From: a virus
DNA length: 64,000 bases
Virus record (IMG/VR): IMGVR_UViG_3300021401_000003
Location: 34,831-98,830 of that record
Direction: 5' to 3' (one strand)
The translations under genes were made by a program, and so were the position numbers. Of this stretch, positions 33,587 through 43,826 are shown piece after piece (the stretch's first letter is position 1; every line of letters begins with the position of its first letter). Under the pieces are notes generated by a model. That model was given only the letters and a program-made list of their open reading frames with translations. It was not told where the DNA came from and ran no database searches.

Positions 33587-35207
33587 GGGAAACGTCCAAG
33601 TCATCTATAATGGCAACGTGATTTCGCCCACTCCGTTCGTGAGCAGGGTGGAAAACGCGATTGACTATGGGCATCGCTGGGGCGTGTCGGACGCCATTAC
33701 GCTCAAAGGTCTGTATCCGACCAGCGGCTTAATTAGCGGTGTGATTCCCCAATTCCTAAACCTGTTCTCAGGAGACTTCGCCAGATTCTCAGTTATAGAC
33801 ACGGGAGAGCATGTCACGGTCTTGGACTACCCGCACGTCATTCTTGAGGAAATTTCTTTTGACTCGAACCATTTCTTTCCAAACACCTATGTCCCATACA
33901 CGGTGAAGCTGAAGAATATCAATGTCCCAAGCGGTGTTACCGAACCCGTAAACGAATATTCGTTCGTTCAAAACGAAGACGGAACCGTTACTGTAAACCA
34001 CAGGGTTTCCGCCAAAGGTGTTGTAACGAGCGACTCTTTTGATTCGGCGTTACAGAATGCGGTAACATTTGTTTCGGCTTTTACGGGATTTCTACCATTC
34101 AATCCGGTGTTTGTAAGTTTTGGTTCTGGTGTTCTGCTTTCCCAGTCCGAATCTTTGGATAGACTTACATCTGTTTACTCCGTGGCGGAAGTCTTCAAGT
34201 ATAATTCGGGAGAAAGCCTTCCTTATGTTTACACTCACAGTTTGGATATAGACGAATCGCCGGATTCGGACTATGTGACTATGAGCCTGAAATACAATCG
34301 CCAAGGTTCGTCAATCACGTCAAATTTGGAAGCCTTGAGGGTCGGGCTTGAGGGGTTTGATGTTGTTGGATTTCTTTCGTCACAATACGGAATCGGGAAC
34401 GCCGACTGCTATATCAACAACCTGAATGTTGTTGAATCTTCCGGCAAAAACAACATCCAGATTAACGCGAGCATCGTATCCGGGGTCGGCGATGAATTCA
34501 ACGGGTTTTTCGATTTCGACTTGGATATGAGATGGGATAGGGTGATGGATGTAAAGCAGTTTTCTTTAAATGGAAAATTCATCAGCAAGGCTCCAATCTC
34601 TTTGAGGAAGACTTTCCTTAACACGTTCAAGACAAACGTTACCACCGCCTATGGTGATTATCGTAACTACGTCTATTCCTTGATTACGGGCGAGAGTCCT
34701 AACATGGGCGTTTCTCTGAGAAGTTTAAACCCGATTCCTACATCCCTCAGTATCAACGAGAACACGGGACTTGCAGAATTGTCCATCACGGCCACGTTCA
34801 ATGACAAGGACTTCTTGGATGGGATTGGCGAGTCGTCCTTCAACGCGAGCTTTGATGTCCCGAAAAACATCTACGAATTTAAGCCGTCCGCGAACATCGA
34901 AGGAAACTACATCATTCAGGACTTGCAGACCAACACCCGAGAAACCTTGAAACTCACGTCGAGCTTCAAGACCACGGGAAACATGGATTACGCGCTTTCA
35001 AATGGGCCGCAAGTTCTCACCCAAATCGGAAATCAAGTATTGAGCAATTTCTTCCTGACCGAAAGCGGGTTCAGCACGGGGGTCTTTGACTTGGACATCA
35101 ATGCCTCTTACCTAAACAGCGGCAGCGTATTCGGACTTGACACCAGATACTATCTTTCCTCGAACCCTAGCTCGATTAGGCCACCGGGATACAAGTATGG
35201 TCTGTAA
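33579..35207 (+). CDS. Distal tail protein 2, possible paralogue of the preceding protein
   Basis: 542 residues, beta-rich. Opens with VQVIYNGNVISPTPFVSRV, typical of a tail-tip protein with an N-terminal ring domain, followed by strands around HVILEEISFDSNHFFPNTYV and a VTVNHRVSAKG strand comparable to the SISFSLRTG strand of the upstream protein. The second half contains INASIVSGVGDEF, MRWDRVMDVKQFSL and repeated ITATF-type strands. Overlaps the upstream gene by 8 bases and is followed by a promoter-like element. Probably part of the tail tip complex. Confidence 0.5.
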   Translation: MSKGNVQVIYNGNVISPTPFVSRVENAIDYGHRWGVSDAITLKGLYPTSGLISGVIPQFLNLFSGDFARFSVIDTGEHVTVLDYPHVILEEISFDSNHFFPNTYVPYTVKLKNINVPSGVTEPVNEYSFVQNEDGTVTVNHRVSAKGVVTSDSFDSALQNAVTFVSAFTGFLPFNPVFVSFGSGVLLSQSESLDRLTSVYSVAEVFKYNSGESLPYVYTHSLDIDESPDSDYVTMSLKYNRQGSSITSNLEALRVGLEGFDVVGFLSSQYGIGNADCYINNLNVVESSGKNNIQINASIVSGVGDEFNGFFDFDLDMRWDRVMDVKQFSLNGKFISKAPISLRKTFLNTFKTNVTTAYGDYRNYVYSLITGESPNMGVSLRSLNPIPTSLSINENTGLAELSITATFNDKDFLDGIGESSFNASFDVPKNIYEFKPSANIEGNYIIQDLQTNTRETLKLTSSFKTTGNMDYALSNGPQVLTQIGNQVLSNFFLTESGFSTGVFDLDINASYLNSGSVFGLDTRYYLSSNPSSIRPPGYKYGL

Positions 35208-35216
35208 AGGGCCGAA

Positions 35217-35232
35217 TGCGTGTAATATACTG
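35217..35232 (+). promoter_or_regulatory. Putative promoter GTGTAATATA before 35246
   Basis: TGCGTGTAATATACTG lies in the 38-base gap before 35246. The core GTGTAATATAC matches the copy at 24422 exactly over eleven bases. GAGAGG and TTTGAGG downstream provide a ribosome binding site. Confidence 0.55.
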
Positions 35233-35245
35233 AGAGGTTTGAGGC

Positions 35246-37063
35246 ATGAATTGTAGCGGTTTTCTACTTGGGATGAGCGGCAACGGTTTCCGAACAGGAA
35301 GCCTGCTGGCATATTATGATTTGACCGTGCCCGAAAGCCTGCTATATCCGAACCTCAAATTCGACCCGTCTTTCTCCTTCGTTGAGGCCGGTGAAGATGC
35401 TTTGGAAGATAATTCTGATGACGTAATCACAGATATTTCAGGGGATGCTATTGAGGTCGCGGCGGCGTTTTACATCAACCTAGATGCGGTTCCGGGCGTT
35501 ATTCTCGGAACGATTCCAAATATCAGCGGCCAAATGTCCGTTCAAATCGGACGAGACTTGGAACTCCAGAATCTTCATTGCCTTTTCGACTTTGACTTTA
35601 ATGCCTGTAGCAATACCGGAGCTACCGAAGCCACCATTCTCTTGACTTCCAGACGAGAGCATAATGACACTTCCGGCTTCGTGTTCGGAATCAATTCAAG
35701 CAATCGCTTGTTCTTCGAGAATAATGGGAAAATCAGGACTCTCAACCAAGAACTCAGGGATAAAAACATTATTGGCTTGAGTATCGCCCAAAATCAATAC
35801 GTCAATTTCGGGGTTTTTGACTTCACGACCAATTCGTTCGTAAGCGAAAGCCTGACGAACCCATTATCCAAGAGTTTGGACGACCTTTTCCTGATTAGCT
35901 ACCCAAGCGGCGACCATTCCGTATATTCCGGGGCAATGGGCAATCTTAACCATTTCGCCATCCTTGATGACGTGATTTTGGACAGGTATGACCTAGCCCT
36001 CTCTCTTTTCTGCACAAACGCCTCCACAATCGCCTATACGACCACGGGAAGGCTCATCTCGGTAAATGGGGTAACGGGCGTCAACATCTATGAAAGCGGC
36101 GTGACGGGCTTCCAGACGTTTACTGGGGCCATCCTAAAAGAAGATAGCACGACGGTCACGGGTATCTACACTTTGGGGGTCAGCGGGTTGATTTTGACGG
36201 ACACTCGTATTTTACCCATCGTCATTACTGGTGGAGCGGTAACTTTCACTTCATACTCATCTGTTTTGGGGTATAATCAAAGCGAAATCAAGGGATATTC
36301 CCGCTTTGACGGTATTTTTGGTAATGATTTGAACGGTAGTCAAGTCGAAGTTTACTACTACGACAAATTCCAGCCATATAAAAATATCAATTTATCGAAT
36401 TTTATATTGCCAAACGTGGGAAATTCACTTCATCCAAATCTCTATGTAAATGGCCTTTTAGCCAGTTCCGGGGTTGATTATGACGTAGAAGACGGGGAAA
36501 TCCTTGTCTTTAACGATAACTCTCTAGTAGAAACGTTGACCGTGAGCTACTCCGTGAACCCTGCGATTTCCATGTATTACACCGGACAATTTCCTGTAGA
36601 TGGTGGTGGGGGTATTTGGGTATCGGCCTCGGGTGTATTGGTCGAAAATCAAGACGTTTACCTGAATGGCCAGAAGCTTGTCAGAGGCATTGATTTCGAG
36701 CATGGGGTGTCTGGGACTTTGTTTAATTCGGGCGTTTTGGAAACTGGATGTGAGATTGTTTTCATAGCTATGGATGACATACCAATTCAACAAGTGGCGC
36801 AATACAACTCCACGTCTTATTTGGTGACTGGCATTTGGGGATTTTCAGAACAGATATGGCTTAATGGAGTTTTGCAGACACGCGGGGAGGACTATTATTT
36901 GGTTCAACCCTGCACCCCTCCTGAATACTTTTTCTCAGCGAATAACACTCAGCTAGTCTATAATAATGACGGCTACTATCTGAATTTTGTTGACTTTCCG
37001 TTTTTGACGGATATTAACGGGGACATCATTTATGATGGCGACGGTTTCCCGATTACGGTTTAA
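35246..37063 (+). CDS. Tail structural protein with LamG-like centre and NG-repeat C terminus
   Basis: 605 residues. The part from about 70 to 260 has the long strand-and-turn order of a concanavalin/LamG sandwich (CLFDFDFNACSNTG, FVFGINSSNRLFFEN, NLNHFAILDDVILDRYDL). The C-terminal part has at least three repeats of the form LYVNGLLASSGVDYDV (about 398), VYLNGQKLVRGIDFE (471) and IWLNGVLQTRGEDYYL (538), a small beta repeat frequent in phage fibres. It starts a new transcription unit and stops 3 bases before the hub gene. LamG-type folds often bind carbohydrate, so receptor contact is possible; that is inference. Confidence 0.55.
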   Translation: MNCSGFLLGMSGNGFRTGSLLAYYDLTVPESLLYPNLKFDPSFSFVEAGEDALEDNSDDVITDISGDAIEVAAAFYINLDAVPGVILGTIPNISGQMSVQIGRDLELQNLHCLFDFDFNACSNTGATEATILLTSRREHNDTSGFVFGINSSNRLFFENNGKIRTLNQELRDKNIIGLSIAQNQYVNFGVFDFTTNSFVSESLTNPLSKSLDDLFLISYPSGDHSVYSGAMGNLNHFAILDDVILDRYDLALSLFCTNASTIAYTTTGRLISVNGVTGVNIYESGVTGFQTFTGAILKEDSTTVTGIYTLGVSGLILTDTRILPIVITGGAVTFTSYSSVLGYNQSEIKGYSRFDGIFGNDLNGSQVEVYYYDKFQPYKNINLSNFILPNVGNSLHPNLYVNGLLASSGVDYDVEDGEILVFNDNSLVETLTVSYSVNPAISMYYTGQFPVDGGGGIWVSASGVLVENQDVYLNGQKLVRGIDFEHGVSGTLFNSGVLETGCEIVFIAMDDIPIQQVAQYNSTSYLVTGIWGFSEQIWLNGVLQTRGEDYYLVQPCTPPEYFFSANNTQLVYNNDGYYLNFVDFPFLTDINGDIIYDGDGFPITV

Positions 37064-37066
37064 TTT

Positions 37067-40000
37067 ATGGCGTTCCAAGCACTCAAAGGCGTAAGCATAA
37101 TCCCCAAAGGGGCGAACAACAGGTATGTCAGTCAGAACTGGCAGACCTCGCAGGCTTTTGGCGGCTGGATTTTCAAGGCTGATTGCAAAATAGGATTCAG
37201 CGATAAGCCTACAGAAATCTCCATGCAGATAGTATTGGAGACGAATTCGGACTTGAGCAACCTTGTTCCGCAGGTTTTCGATATTTCCCCGAACGATTTG
37301 CAATGCGGGGCCGGGGCCGGTGGAACCGAACAGGAAAGTCTTTACGATATTGACTTCAATGGAGTGCTTCTGAGCGACTTTGTTTTGTTCAGTTACGACA
37401 TGGATATTCAACCAAACCAGAAGACCCTTTCCGTAGTCTTCAAGGACTACTCCATCGTTCTGGACAAAATCTATGTCGGGCTTATCAAGCGTCAAGGAAC
37501 TGAATTCATAAAGTCGGCGCAGGCGTCCGGCATTATCCCGGTCGTATGTCCTGACTGTGAATTCGGCTCATGGACAGGCGATGGGGCGGTGGTCAGGGAT
37601 ATTGATTACGGCTCTTACGTGGGCATTGGAGGAAAGACCTACGACAACTTGGCCGGAACCCCAATCACCAATGCTCTCTCGGCTTGGCAATATCTTTACG
37701 AACTTCCGACGCAGCAACCGACTTTCGACCTGAACGGTGGTTATATCATCTTGGGAATGGAGCAGATGTATTCGGATGTTTGTTCCACTGTGCCCGAAAT
37801 GAAATACACGTTCCACCAACTCCTTGCTTCCTTGAGAGTTAGGGGTCTGAATTTTGACGGAGCCTTTACAGGATTCCTGCTGACGGGAACGCCATACATG
37901 CAGAATTATGTTGGCACTTTGAGGGAAGTGCTTAATAACTGGTGTTCGGATTTCGGATTACAGTTCTATACCACGGGCAGAACTTTCATCGGACTCAACA
38001 TGGTCAACCAGATTGACATTGAGAGAATCATGTCAATCGCAGACCCGAAGACGACCTTGGGTGCGGAGTTTGACGGGTCTTCTCAAGTGGCCTTGAGCAA
38101 CTACCGCGAATCCCACACGCTCGAAAATACTTTCAAGCAGTCCGTTATCACGGCTGACGTTCGCCCGCGTCAAATCAACAATGAATCTAGGGATGTAAAG
38201 AACTTCGTCTCGTTCCAGCCTTTGCATCCTTTGGACTTCTACAGCCCTGACTTCTCCCCTTTGTTTGCGGAAGTATTGCAGAATCATCTGTCAACAGTCA
38301 GGCACAGGACAACCGGCGTCCAGTTTGCAAACGATTTCATGGCGACGAAAAAGAGATTCTCGTCGTTCACAAACAGATACTTCAAGGATATTGACATCTC
38401 GATTGCCTTGACGAAATATGACCCTGATATGAGGGACATCTACTGCGCGAACAGGGCCATCCAAGCCAACATTGATGAAGGCGGTGTTTTCGACCCGAAC
38501 ACGACCAGTAACGACAATGTTTCGGATTTCTACGCGAACTTTGCAGCCCTTGGTTTCATTCCTCAGATTCAGATTACCAACGTTACAGCCAAGGAAGCGG
38601 CTATCAGAAAGTTACTGGGAGGAAATCTCAGCCAGAATATTTCCCTCAACCCGGACTTCTACGAGGTCTTCGTGGGATATTATCAGCCTTACTTGAAGCA
38701 GGAAGTCACGTCCTTTGAAGGAACATGGGCCGGGGCGATGTATAAATACGGGGTATTGAACATTGGAACTACTGACGTTCCCCCGTTCGTCCACAAAGAC
38801 TTTAACCAATGGGACACTCCGACAGGGGGGCTATACGGTGTTTCTGGCGATTATCTAACTAAATTGGTAAACACGTTCACGCCAGCAGCGAATTTCTACC
38901 CGATTTATCAAGACGCTCCATATTACGATTTGATGCCGTATCACATCCTCGGTTTCAATCCTAACGCTTACACGGGCGCGTCACTTGGAAATATCGGGTT
39001 CGACTCCAACCAATACTATGTTGGTTCTCTAAGTAACGAATGGGGAACGCTGGACTTCCAATACAAACAGGAGCTATACGATGCCCTTTCCCCTGTCTGC
39101 GAACAGATGTTCAGCGTGTCTGATAACCTTCAGAAAATCCAGAGGGAACTTCCGCAAAGCATCCAGCACTTCAATATCAAAGACTTCATGCCAACGTTCC
39201 ATCCGAACATCGGTGAAGTTTACAACGACTTGAAGGCGGAATTGGACAACCTTTCCACAACGGCGACAGATGCCATTGGTATCTTGGCTGTCGGAACTGA
39301 CAGTCGAATCCATCAGGAGTGTGCCAAGTTGCACGTTTGCATCGTTCCTAACATCGAGACACACCCGAATGCCAGAATCTCGTTCAATATGAACGACTAC
39401 TATGATTCGTATAATGCAATCATGGCCCGTAATTTGTTCCTGCAATACGAAACCCAGCGTCTTGAATTGTTAAAGCAGGTTCCACCGAACATCTGTAAAT
39501 ATTCCCCTGTGTCCGTGGTCTGCAATACCGGGCTTCTGCTTAGTGGCGAGGCTCATTCAGGGGACTCGAAATTCTCCTGCACGAACATTGATGACCCTAT
39601 TTCTATTCTGTGGGCGGGATGGCCGTCGGGATTCGCGTCGGGAAACAACGCTCGTTCCCTGTCCATTACCGTGGAGAGAAACCCGGTAACGAGCATGGAG
39701 CAGAAGGGACTGGACGGAGAATATTACTATGACGAGGCTTTGCAGGCAGTCCCATCGTTGATTCACAGAATCGCCTCCACCAAAATCATCTACCCAATCT
39801 CAAACAAGCCGAACGACCTGTTCGAGTATATCGGGCTAATGAGTTCTACCATCAGCAGAGAATTGAGAACTCCACCGTTCATGGAAATCTACGGTTCTCC
39901 GGTAAGTGAGACGGGGAACAACACTTCAATGGTAAAGACCATCAATAACACCATTGACCCGGACGTAAAGCCAATCCTAGACCCGAATACCATGCGTTTC

Positions 40001-40324
40001 AAAAACTACGCCACGGTTTACTCTGGGAATGCCAATGGAACTGTTTTGCAGACGATACAGGACTATCACAATTTCATTTCCGAATTGAACTCCTATCAAT
40101 CTAATTTCCCAATGAAGTCTGCGACATTCAATGTCGTTGGCTCGCCGAACCTGTTCGGAGACTTTATCAATTCGGTCACACCGTCCAGTGGGCTTACGAG
40201 CTTCACTGTGTCAATCGGGGACAATGGAGTAGAGACAAGTCTTTCGTTCTCCAATAAGCCGCCGACGCTACCTAAGCAGGAGGCCATCCTCAACAGTATC
40301 GGCCCAAGACTCAAGCCTTTGTAA
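37067..40324 (+). CDS. Tail hub / tail-associated protein
   Basis: 1085 residues. The N-terminal 400 residues have the pattern of hub proteins: strands GGWIFKADCKIGFS and SLYDIDFNGVLLSDF, then VPEMKYTFHQLLASL and the helix LREVLNNWCSDFGLQFYTTG (about 284-303) with ligand-like strand RTFIGLNM. This helix-then-aromatic-strand unit is common in gp27-type baseplate hubs. The rest contains aromatic repeats (YVGSLSNEWGTLDFQYKQEL) and a long C-terminal part. Size suits a tail-associated lysin-like hub, but no lytic domain was recognised. The next gene begins 2 bases after its stop codon. Confidence 0.55.
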   Translation: MAFQALKGVSIIPKGANNRYVSQNWQTSQAFGGWIFKADCKIGFSDKPTEISMQIVLETNSDLSNLVPQVFDISPNDLQCGAGAGGTEQESLYDIDFNGVLLSDFVLFSYDMDIQPNQKTLSVVFKDYSIVLDKIYVGLIKRQGTEFIKSAQASGIIPVVCPDCEFGSWTGDGAVVRDIDYGSYVGIGGKTYDNLAGTPITNALSAWQYLYELPTQQPTFDLNGGYIILGMEQMYSDVCSTVPEMKYTFHQLLASLRVRGLNFDGAFTGFLLTGTPYMQNYVGTLREVLNNWCSDFGLQFYTTGRTFIGLNMVNQIDIERIMSIADPKTTLGAEFDGSSQVALSNYRESHTLENTFKQSVITADVRPRQINNESRDVKNFVSFQPLHPLDFYSPDFSPLFAEVLQNHLSTVRHRTTGVQFANDFMATKKRFSSFTNRYFKDIDISIALTKYDPDMRDIYCANRAIQANIDEGGVFDPNTTSNDNVSDFYANFAALGFIPQIQITNVTAKEAAIRKLLGGNLSQNISLNPDFYEVFVGYYQPYLKQEVTSFEGTWAGAMYKYGVLNIGTTDVPPFVHKDFNQWDTPTGGLYGVSGDYLTKLVNTFTPAANFYPIYQDAPYYDLMPYHILGFNPNAYTGASLGNIGFDSNQYYVGSLSNEWGTLDFQYKQELYDALSPVCEQMFSVSDNLQKIQRELPQSIQHFNIKDFMPTFHPNIGEVYNDLKAELDNLSTTATDAIGILAVGTDSRIHQECAKLHVCIVPNIETHPNARISFNMNDYYDSYNAIMARNLFLQYETQRLELLKQVPPNICKYSPVSVVCNTGLLLSGEAHSGDSKFSCTNIDDPISILWAGWPSGFASGNNARSLSITVERNPVTSMEQKGLDGEYYYDEALQAVPSLIHRIASTKIIYPISNKPNDLFEYIGLMSSTISRELRTPPFMEIYGSPVSETGNNTSMVKTINNTIDPDVKPILDPNTMRFKNYATVYSGNANGTVLQTIQDYHNFISELNSYQSNFPMKSATFNVVGSPNLFGDFINSVTPSSGLTSFTVSIGDNGVETSLSFSNKPPTLPKQEAILNSIGPRLKPL

Positions 40325-40325
40325 C

Positions 40326-42164
40326 ATGTATCTAACAGGCAACATCAAAAAGGTTTTTCCACTGACCAAGAGCTTCGCTTTTGAGTTGGATAATCTTTTT
40401 CTGTTCGGAACAGGCACGGCCCAGATAGGGTTCTCTGGATACGGAAGCCCAAGCGGGCAGGACGGAACGTTCTACCTTACGCTGACCAATGACAAGCTTT
40501 ACGATAACAGCGGCATGTTCGTTTGGGGATACGACAAGCCATTCAATCTGCGCGGAGAGGTCGTCAGCGGACAATCCCAGCTTTTCATCAATGGCGAACC
40601 TTTGAGAATAGAGTCCTGCTCGCCAAACTGGTTCAACATACTAAGTGTCACGTTGGACGGGGCATCCGGGGTCAACGCAGACGTTTACTTATACACGCCC
40701 GCAATCCCAATTTCGATTTCAGTTAGCCCGACATATCTGCCGGGTGGAGAACTGACCGTAGATGTAACCAACAACTCGGACATGGATGTTCTTGTTTTTG
40801 GATATGACATCCAATTTACCGACAATACATTCTTCCTTCCGCCTCCGCTATCTGGTATAATTTCAGGTATGGTGTTCGCAAGTGGAACGTCTCACTTTAA
40901 TCTGTTCGATACGTCAAATACCCAAGACGACAAGACTTACCAGTTCGATTTGTTCTTGAACACAAGCTTAGGTCAGGTGGCTCAGACGTTTTTCACTTCT
41001 TCTGTATCTGGATTCAATTACATAGTTCCATCGCTATCCAAATTAAGTCCAGACCCTAGCATCCCTACGCTGTTTTACGATGTAACTGGATTAAACACTT
41101 TGACGTTCGAGAGTAATCCGGCGCAGGGATTCTTAGCAGCTAGAGTATCGAAGTTCAATGTTTTTACTCAAACTGACGGAACGGGCGTAGTTCATGTTGA
41201 CTTTTCTCCGGGTTTGCCAGCTACCAACATTTTCTACACACATGAGTATGTGACGGGGTTTGAAGTTACTGTGACTGGATTCTATGATTCGTGCCCAAAC
41301 GCTGAATTCACCCAATACTATTCGGTTAGAAATTTTGATTTCGGGCTTAACATTTTCACGACTGGGTGCCCGGTGGCCATTCCTCTGCTCTTTTCTGGAA
41401 TCAATGGCATCGGAAGCGGAGCATCGGGTTGGTTGTATTTGAATCCACAACCCGTGGTTGACCAAGTTGTCTATGGCTCCATCATCAGTCCGGCGTATTT
41501 TTACATTGCAACTGGATTTGAAATCTTGGATAAGGGTTCTGGATATGTGGAACCACCTTTTGCTTATTTAGGAACAGGAGGGGGCTGCTCAGACTACACG
41601 CTGGACAGCGGGGTCAGATTCCCGTTTAGTGCATTTGCCGGTTTACCGGTCATGGGATTGGACGCGGGATACCTTACTGGATTCCCAATTTGCGGAGCAA
41701 CGGGAAGTGGTTATTATTTGCAGGGGTTGATTTTCACGAATCCGGGTTCCGGTTATTCGTCGGCCTTTTACCCAAAGGTTTCATTCGTAAGACAATCAGG
41801 AGACATGCAGGTTGGTGATGCTTCTGGGGTCATAGTATTAAATTCTACTCACAATCATTACGTGTTCAATGACGTGTGGCAACTGTCTAGTGGGCTGAAT
41901 GCAGAATCATTAAGCCCAGTTACGGGTAGTGTAATACCTTATAGTGGCGAGACTCCTTTGTATTTCGGACTGACTGTGAATCCGATACCTTATACTGGAA
42001 TAATGACGGCGATTGTGACTTTGACGGCAGATGGCTCATCAATTTCATTCACCGCCAGTGGATACAAGGCATACTCCACAAACCCGAAAATCTTGATGAC
42101 AGACCTGAATTATTTCTCAGACTCTTCATCAGTATTAAATTTCCTGAACCAAGGATTGACATAA
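40326..42164 (+). CDS. Large beta-rich tail protein, function unknown
   Basis: 612 residues, beta-rich. Includes an Ig/CARDB-like stretch around residues 130-180 (TYLPGGELTVDVTNNSDMDV), several Cys-containing loops (CPNAEFTQYYSV, GCPVAIPL, GGGCSDYTLDSG) and two similar strands GFEILDKGSGYVEPPF and GLIFTNPGSGYSSAFYPKV that look like an internal repeat. No enzyme motif. It follows the hub gene with a 1-base gap and precedes a smaller structural gene by 1 base, so all three are co-translated. Probably a tail-tip or fibre-support protein. Confidence 0.5.
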   Translation: MYLTGNIKKVFPLTKSFAFELDNLFLFGTGTAQIGFSGYGSPSGQDGTFYLTLTNDKLYDNSGMFVWGYDKPFNLRGEVVSGQSQLFINGEPLRIESCSPNWFNILSVTLDGASGVNADVYLYTPAIPISISVSPTYLPGGELTVDVTNNSDMDVLVFGYDIQFTDNTFFLPPPLSGIISGMVFASGTSHFNLFDTSNTQDDKTYQFDLFLNTSLGQVAQTFFTSSVSGFNYIVPSLSKLSPDPSIPTLFYDVTGLNTLTFESNPAQGFLAARVSKFNVFTQTDGTGVVHVDFSPGLPATNIFYTHEYVTGFEVTVTGFYDSCPNAEFTQYYSVRNFDFGLNIFTTGCPVAIPLLFSGINGIGSGASGWLYLNPQPVVDQVVYGSIISPAYFYIATGFEILDKGSGYVEPPFAYLGTGGGCSDYTLDSGVRFPFSAFAGLPVMGLDAGYLTGFPICGATGSGYYLQGLIFTNPGSGYSSAFYPKVSFVRQSGDMQVGDASGVIVLNSTHNHYVFNDVWQLSSGLNAESLSPVTGSVIPYSGETPLYFGLTVNPIPYTGIMTAIVTLTADGSSISFTASGYKAYSTNPKILMTDLNYFSDSSSVLNFLNQGLT

Positions 42165-42165
42165 G

Positions 42166-43077
42166 ATGGACATAAAAGTTGAAAAGGCATATTCCGCATC
42201 GCCGCTATTGAACGGGGTCAATAGCAATACTCCCCCATGTAAAGCCTATGTCATCGGAAATGTCGGTGACCCCGGACTGACGAGCGACTACTATGTGGAC
42301 ATTCTTAGCAGATTTGTTCTGGCCATTAAGGAACCTAGAAAACGCCCGATGGTTACTGCCGGTTCGGATGGGGCGGGCATATTCCTGCAAGACAACCTGA
42401 TTCTGGTGGCTAGACCTCAACAACTATGGATTAGCTGCCCCTCTGGAATGAACGTCGGCGTAACGCAACCGAGTCAATTAACAAGGGTTGACGCACAAGG
42501 GAATGTAAACGTGGGAAGTTACGTGGCTTTTTCAACGAACGAAATCACTCCAATCAACGCCCCTTACAAAGTGGGGGAGGTAATCACTGTCCAGAAAATG
42601 AGGGATTATCTGACTGCTGATACGCAGTTTTTCCAGTCTTGGTTCTCCACCAATGGAATCAATACCCCGTATCTTGGCAGCAACGCGGCAATGCTTGGGC
42701 AAACCCTACCGGCGTCACTTGATGATTCAGGAAAGATTGTGGGCGGGGGCAAGGCCAATGGAACCGTGGGACAGTTCGACCCTGCAAAAAATTACTTTTA
42801 TATCAACCTGCCAAAAGCAGACTACGAGAATTTCATCAACTCGTATTTCTTGGGCAGGGGGTATCAGCCGGGAGCGAATATCCCGCCGAACACGGAATAC
42901 GTTTTCGGTTCAAGGGACTCCATCACGTTCAAGTGTTCCTCTTACGTGGACTTGAATGTGGGTGGTAAGGAAAGAGTCGCCGGTGGGTCTTGCTTGCCGA
43001 CGATAGTAGCCACGCCCGACTCGTTTCTGACTCCAATGGAGAGGCAGACAACCTACTTCTACTACACGCAGATTTAA
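42166..43077 (+). CDS. Tail structural protein, last of the plus-strand tail operon
   Basis: 303 residues, not recognised. Opens with MDIKVEKAYSASPLLNGVN and contains LVARPQQLWISCPSGMN and YLNLP-type strands, with a Gly/Pro-rich linker (GGGKANGTVGQFDPAKNYF) and a C-terminal RDSITFKCSSYVDLNVGG. Mixed beta content. It ends the plus-strand operon; its stop overlaps the stop of the convergent annealing-type gene by 4 bases. A tail-tip role is inferred from position only. Confidence 0.5.
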   Translation: MDIKVEKAYSASPLLNGVNSNTPPCKAYVIGNVGDPGLTSDYYVDILSRFVLAIKEPRKRPMVTAGSDGAGIFLQDNLILVARPQQLWISCPSGMNVGVTQPSQLTRVDAQGNVNVGSYVAFSTNEITPINAPYKVGEVITVQKMRDYLTADTQFFQSWFSTNGINTPYLGSNAAMLGQTLPASLDDSGKIVGGGKANGTVGQFDPAKNYFYINLPKADYENFINSYFLGRGYQPGANIPPNTEYVFGSRDSITFKCSSYVDLNVGGKERVAGGSCLPTIVATPDSFLTPMERQTTYFYYTQI

Positions 43078-43817
43078 GCCGGTTCGGGCTTCTCTTTGTT
43101 GGAGACGGCCTTTTTGATGCGCTCGATAAGCTCGAATTTCTTGAAGTTCGGAATATCCTCGACACGCGTGAATAGCTCGGCTCCGGGGAATTGCTCTTTG
43201 ACGAGAGTGCTTTTGACCTTCTCGAAGGATACGTTGTGTGCGGCCATGACCGCCAAAAGGGTAGCAGATGTTTGGTCGGTTTCAGGAGCGTCCTGCGTAG
43301 GGCCAGCAGTCCCGCCCAATTCGTCTTGACCAACGATGTTGACCTTGAGGAAGTTGCGGACGGCACGAACGAAGGCACGATTTTCCGCACAGGCTCCAAG
43401 GAAGTTCTTGCCGAAATTAGTAGTGTTGAATGGAGTGGCATCACCAATCGCGCTAAAAGTGACTGGTCGGTTTTCCGTTTCGTAGTTTGGAAGCCAGCTA
43501 ATAGCGCAGGAAGAAATAATGCAATCTGCGGCGGGGGATTGAACTGTATGTCTAACCTCACTGTAGCCGCGAAGCGCAGCCAAATCCTTGATTCCCCCAA
43601 GGAGAATAATCAAGTCCCTGTCTTCCAATCCTTCAATGGATTCTGGAATCTGCTTGCCGCGACGTTCAAAAGCCTGTTTGTTTGGGACGAGGAATTCGGG
43701 TTTGACCATCTTGCGCCAGTTGACCGAACCGTCTTCGTTAAAGACGTATGATATGGATTCGTCATCAATCAGACCAAACTCGTTTCGCTTGAACAGTTTC
43801 GGAGGCGTATTGCTCAT
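43074..43817 (-). CDS. Putative single-strand annealing / recombination protein
   Basis: 247 residues. The central part holds RDLIILLGGIKDLAALRGY, CAISWLPNYETENRPVTFSA, IGDATPFNT and ENRAFVRAVRNFL followed by INIV-type strand. Strand-rich core, a GDAT-like turn and an arginine-bearing helix (NRAFVRAVRNF) are reminiscent of Rad52-type annealing proteins that pair complementary single strands. The C terminus (residues 165-247) is a separate helical tail with DQTSATLLAVMAAHNVSFEKV and a charged end. Situated in the minus-strand island with a possible ssDNA-binding gene. Family assignment is tentative. Confidence 0.4.
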   Translation of the reverse strand: MSNTPPKLFKRNEFGLIDDESISYVFNEDGSVNWRKMVKPEFLVPNKQAFERRGKQIPESIEGLEDRDLIILLGGIKDLAALRGYSEVRHTVQSPAADCIISSCAISWLPNYETENRPVTFSAIGDATPFNTTNFGKNFLGACAENRAFVRAVRNFLKVNIVGQDELGGTAGPTQDAPETDQTSATLLAVMAAHNVSFEKVKSTLVKEQFPGAELFTRVEDIPNFKKFELIERIKKAVSNKEKPEPA

Positions 43818-43826
43818 GGTATAAGA

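Noticed and set aside
31925-43077. Tail sheath gene
   Set aside because: No product here or near the tail tube gene shows a sheath-like pattern; the proteins after the tape measure fit tail-tip components better.
43074-43095. Possible bidirectional terminator AAGCC...GGGCTT at the convergent gene ends
   Set aside because: The stem is only about five base pairs, has no clear T-run and lies within the coding end of the minus-strand gene.
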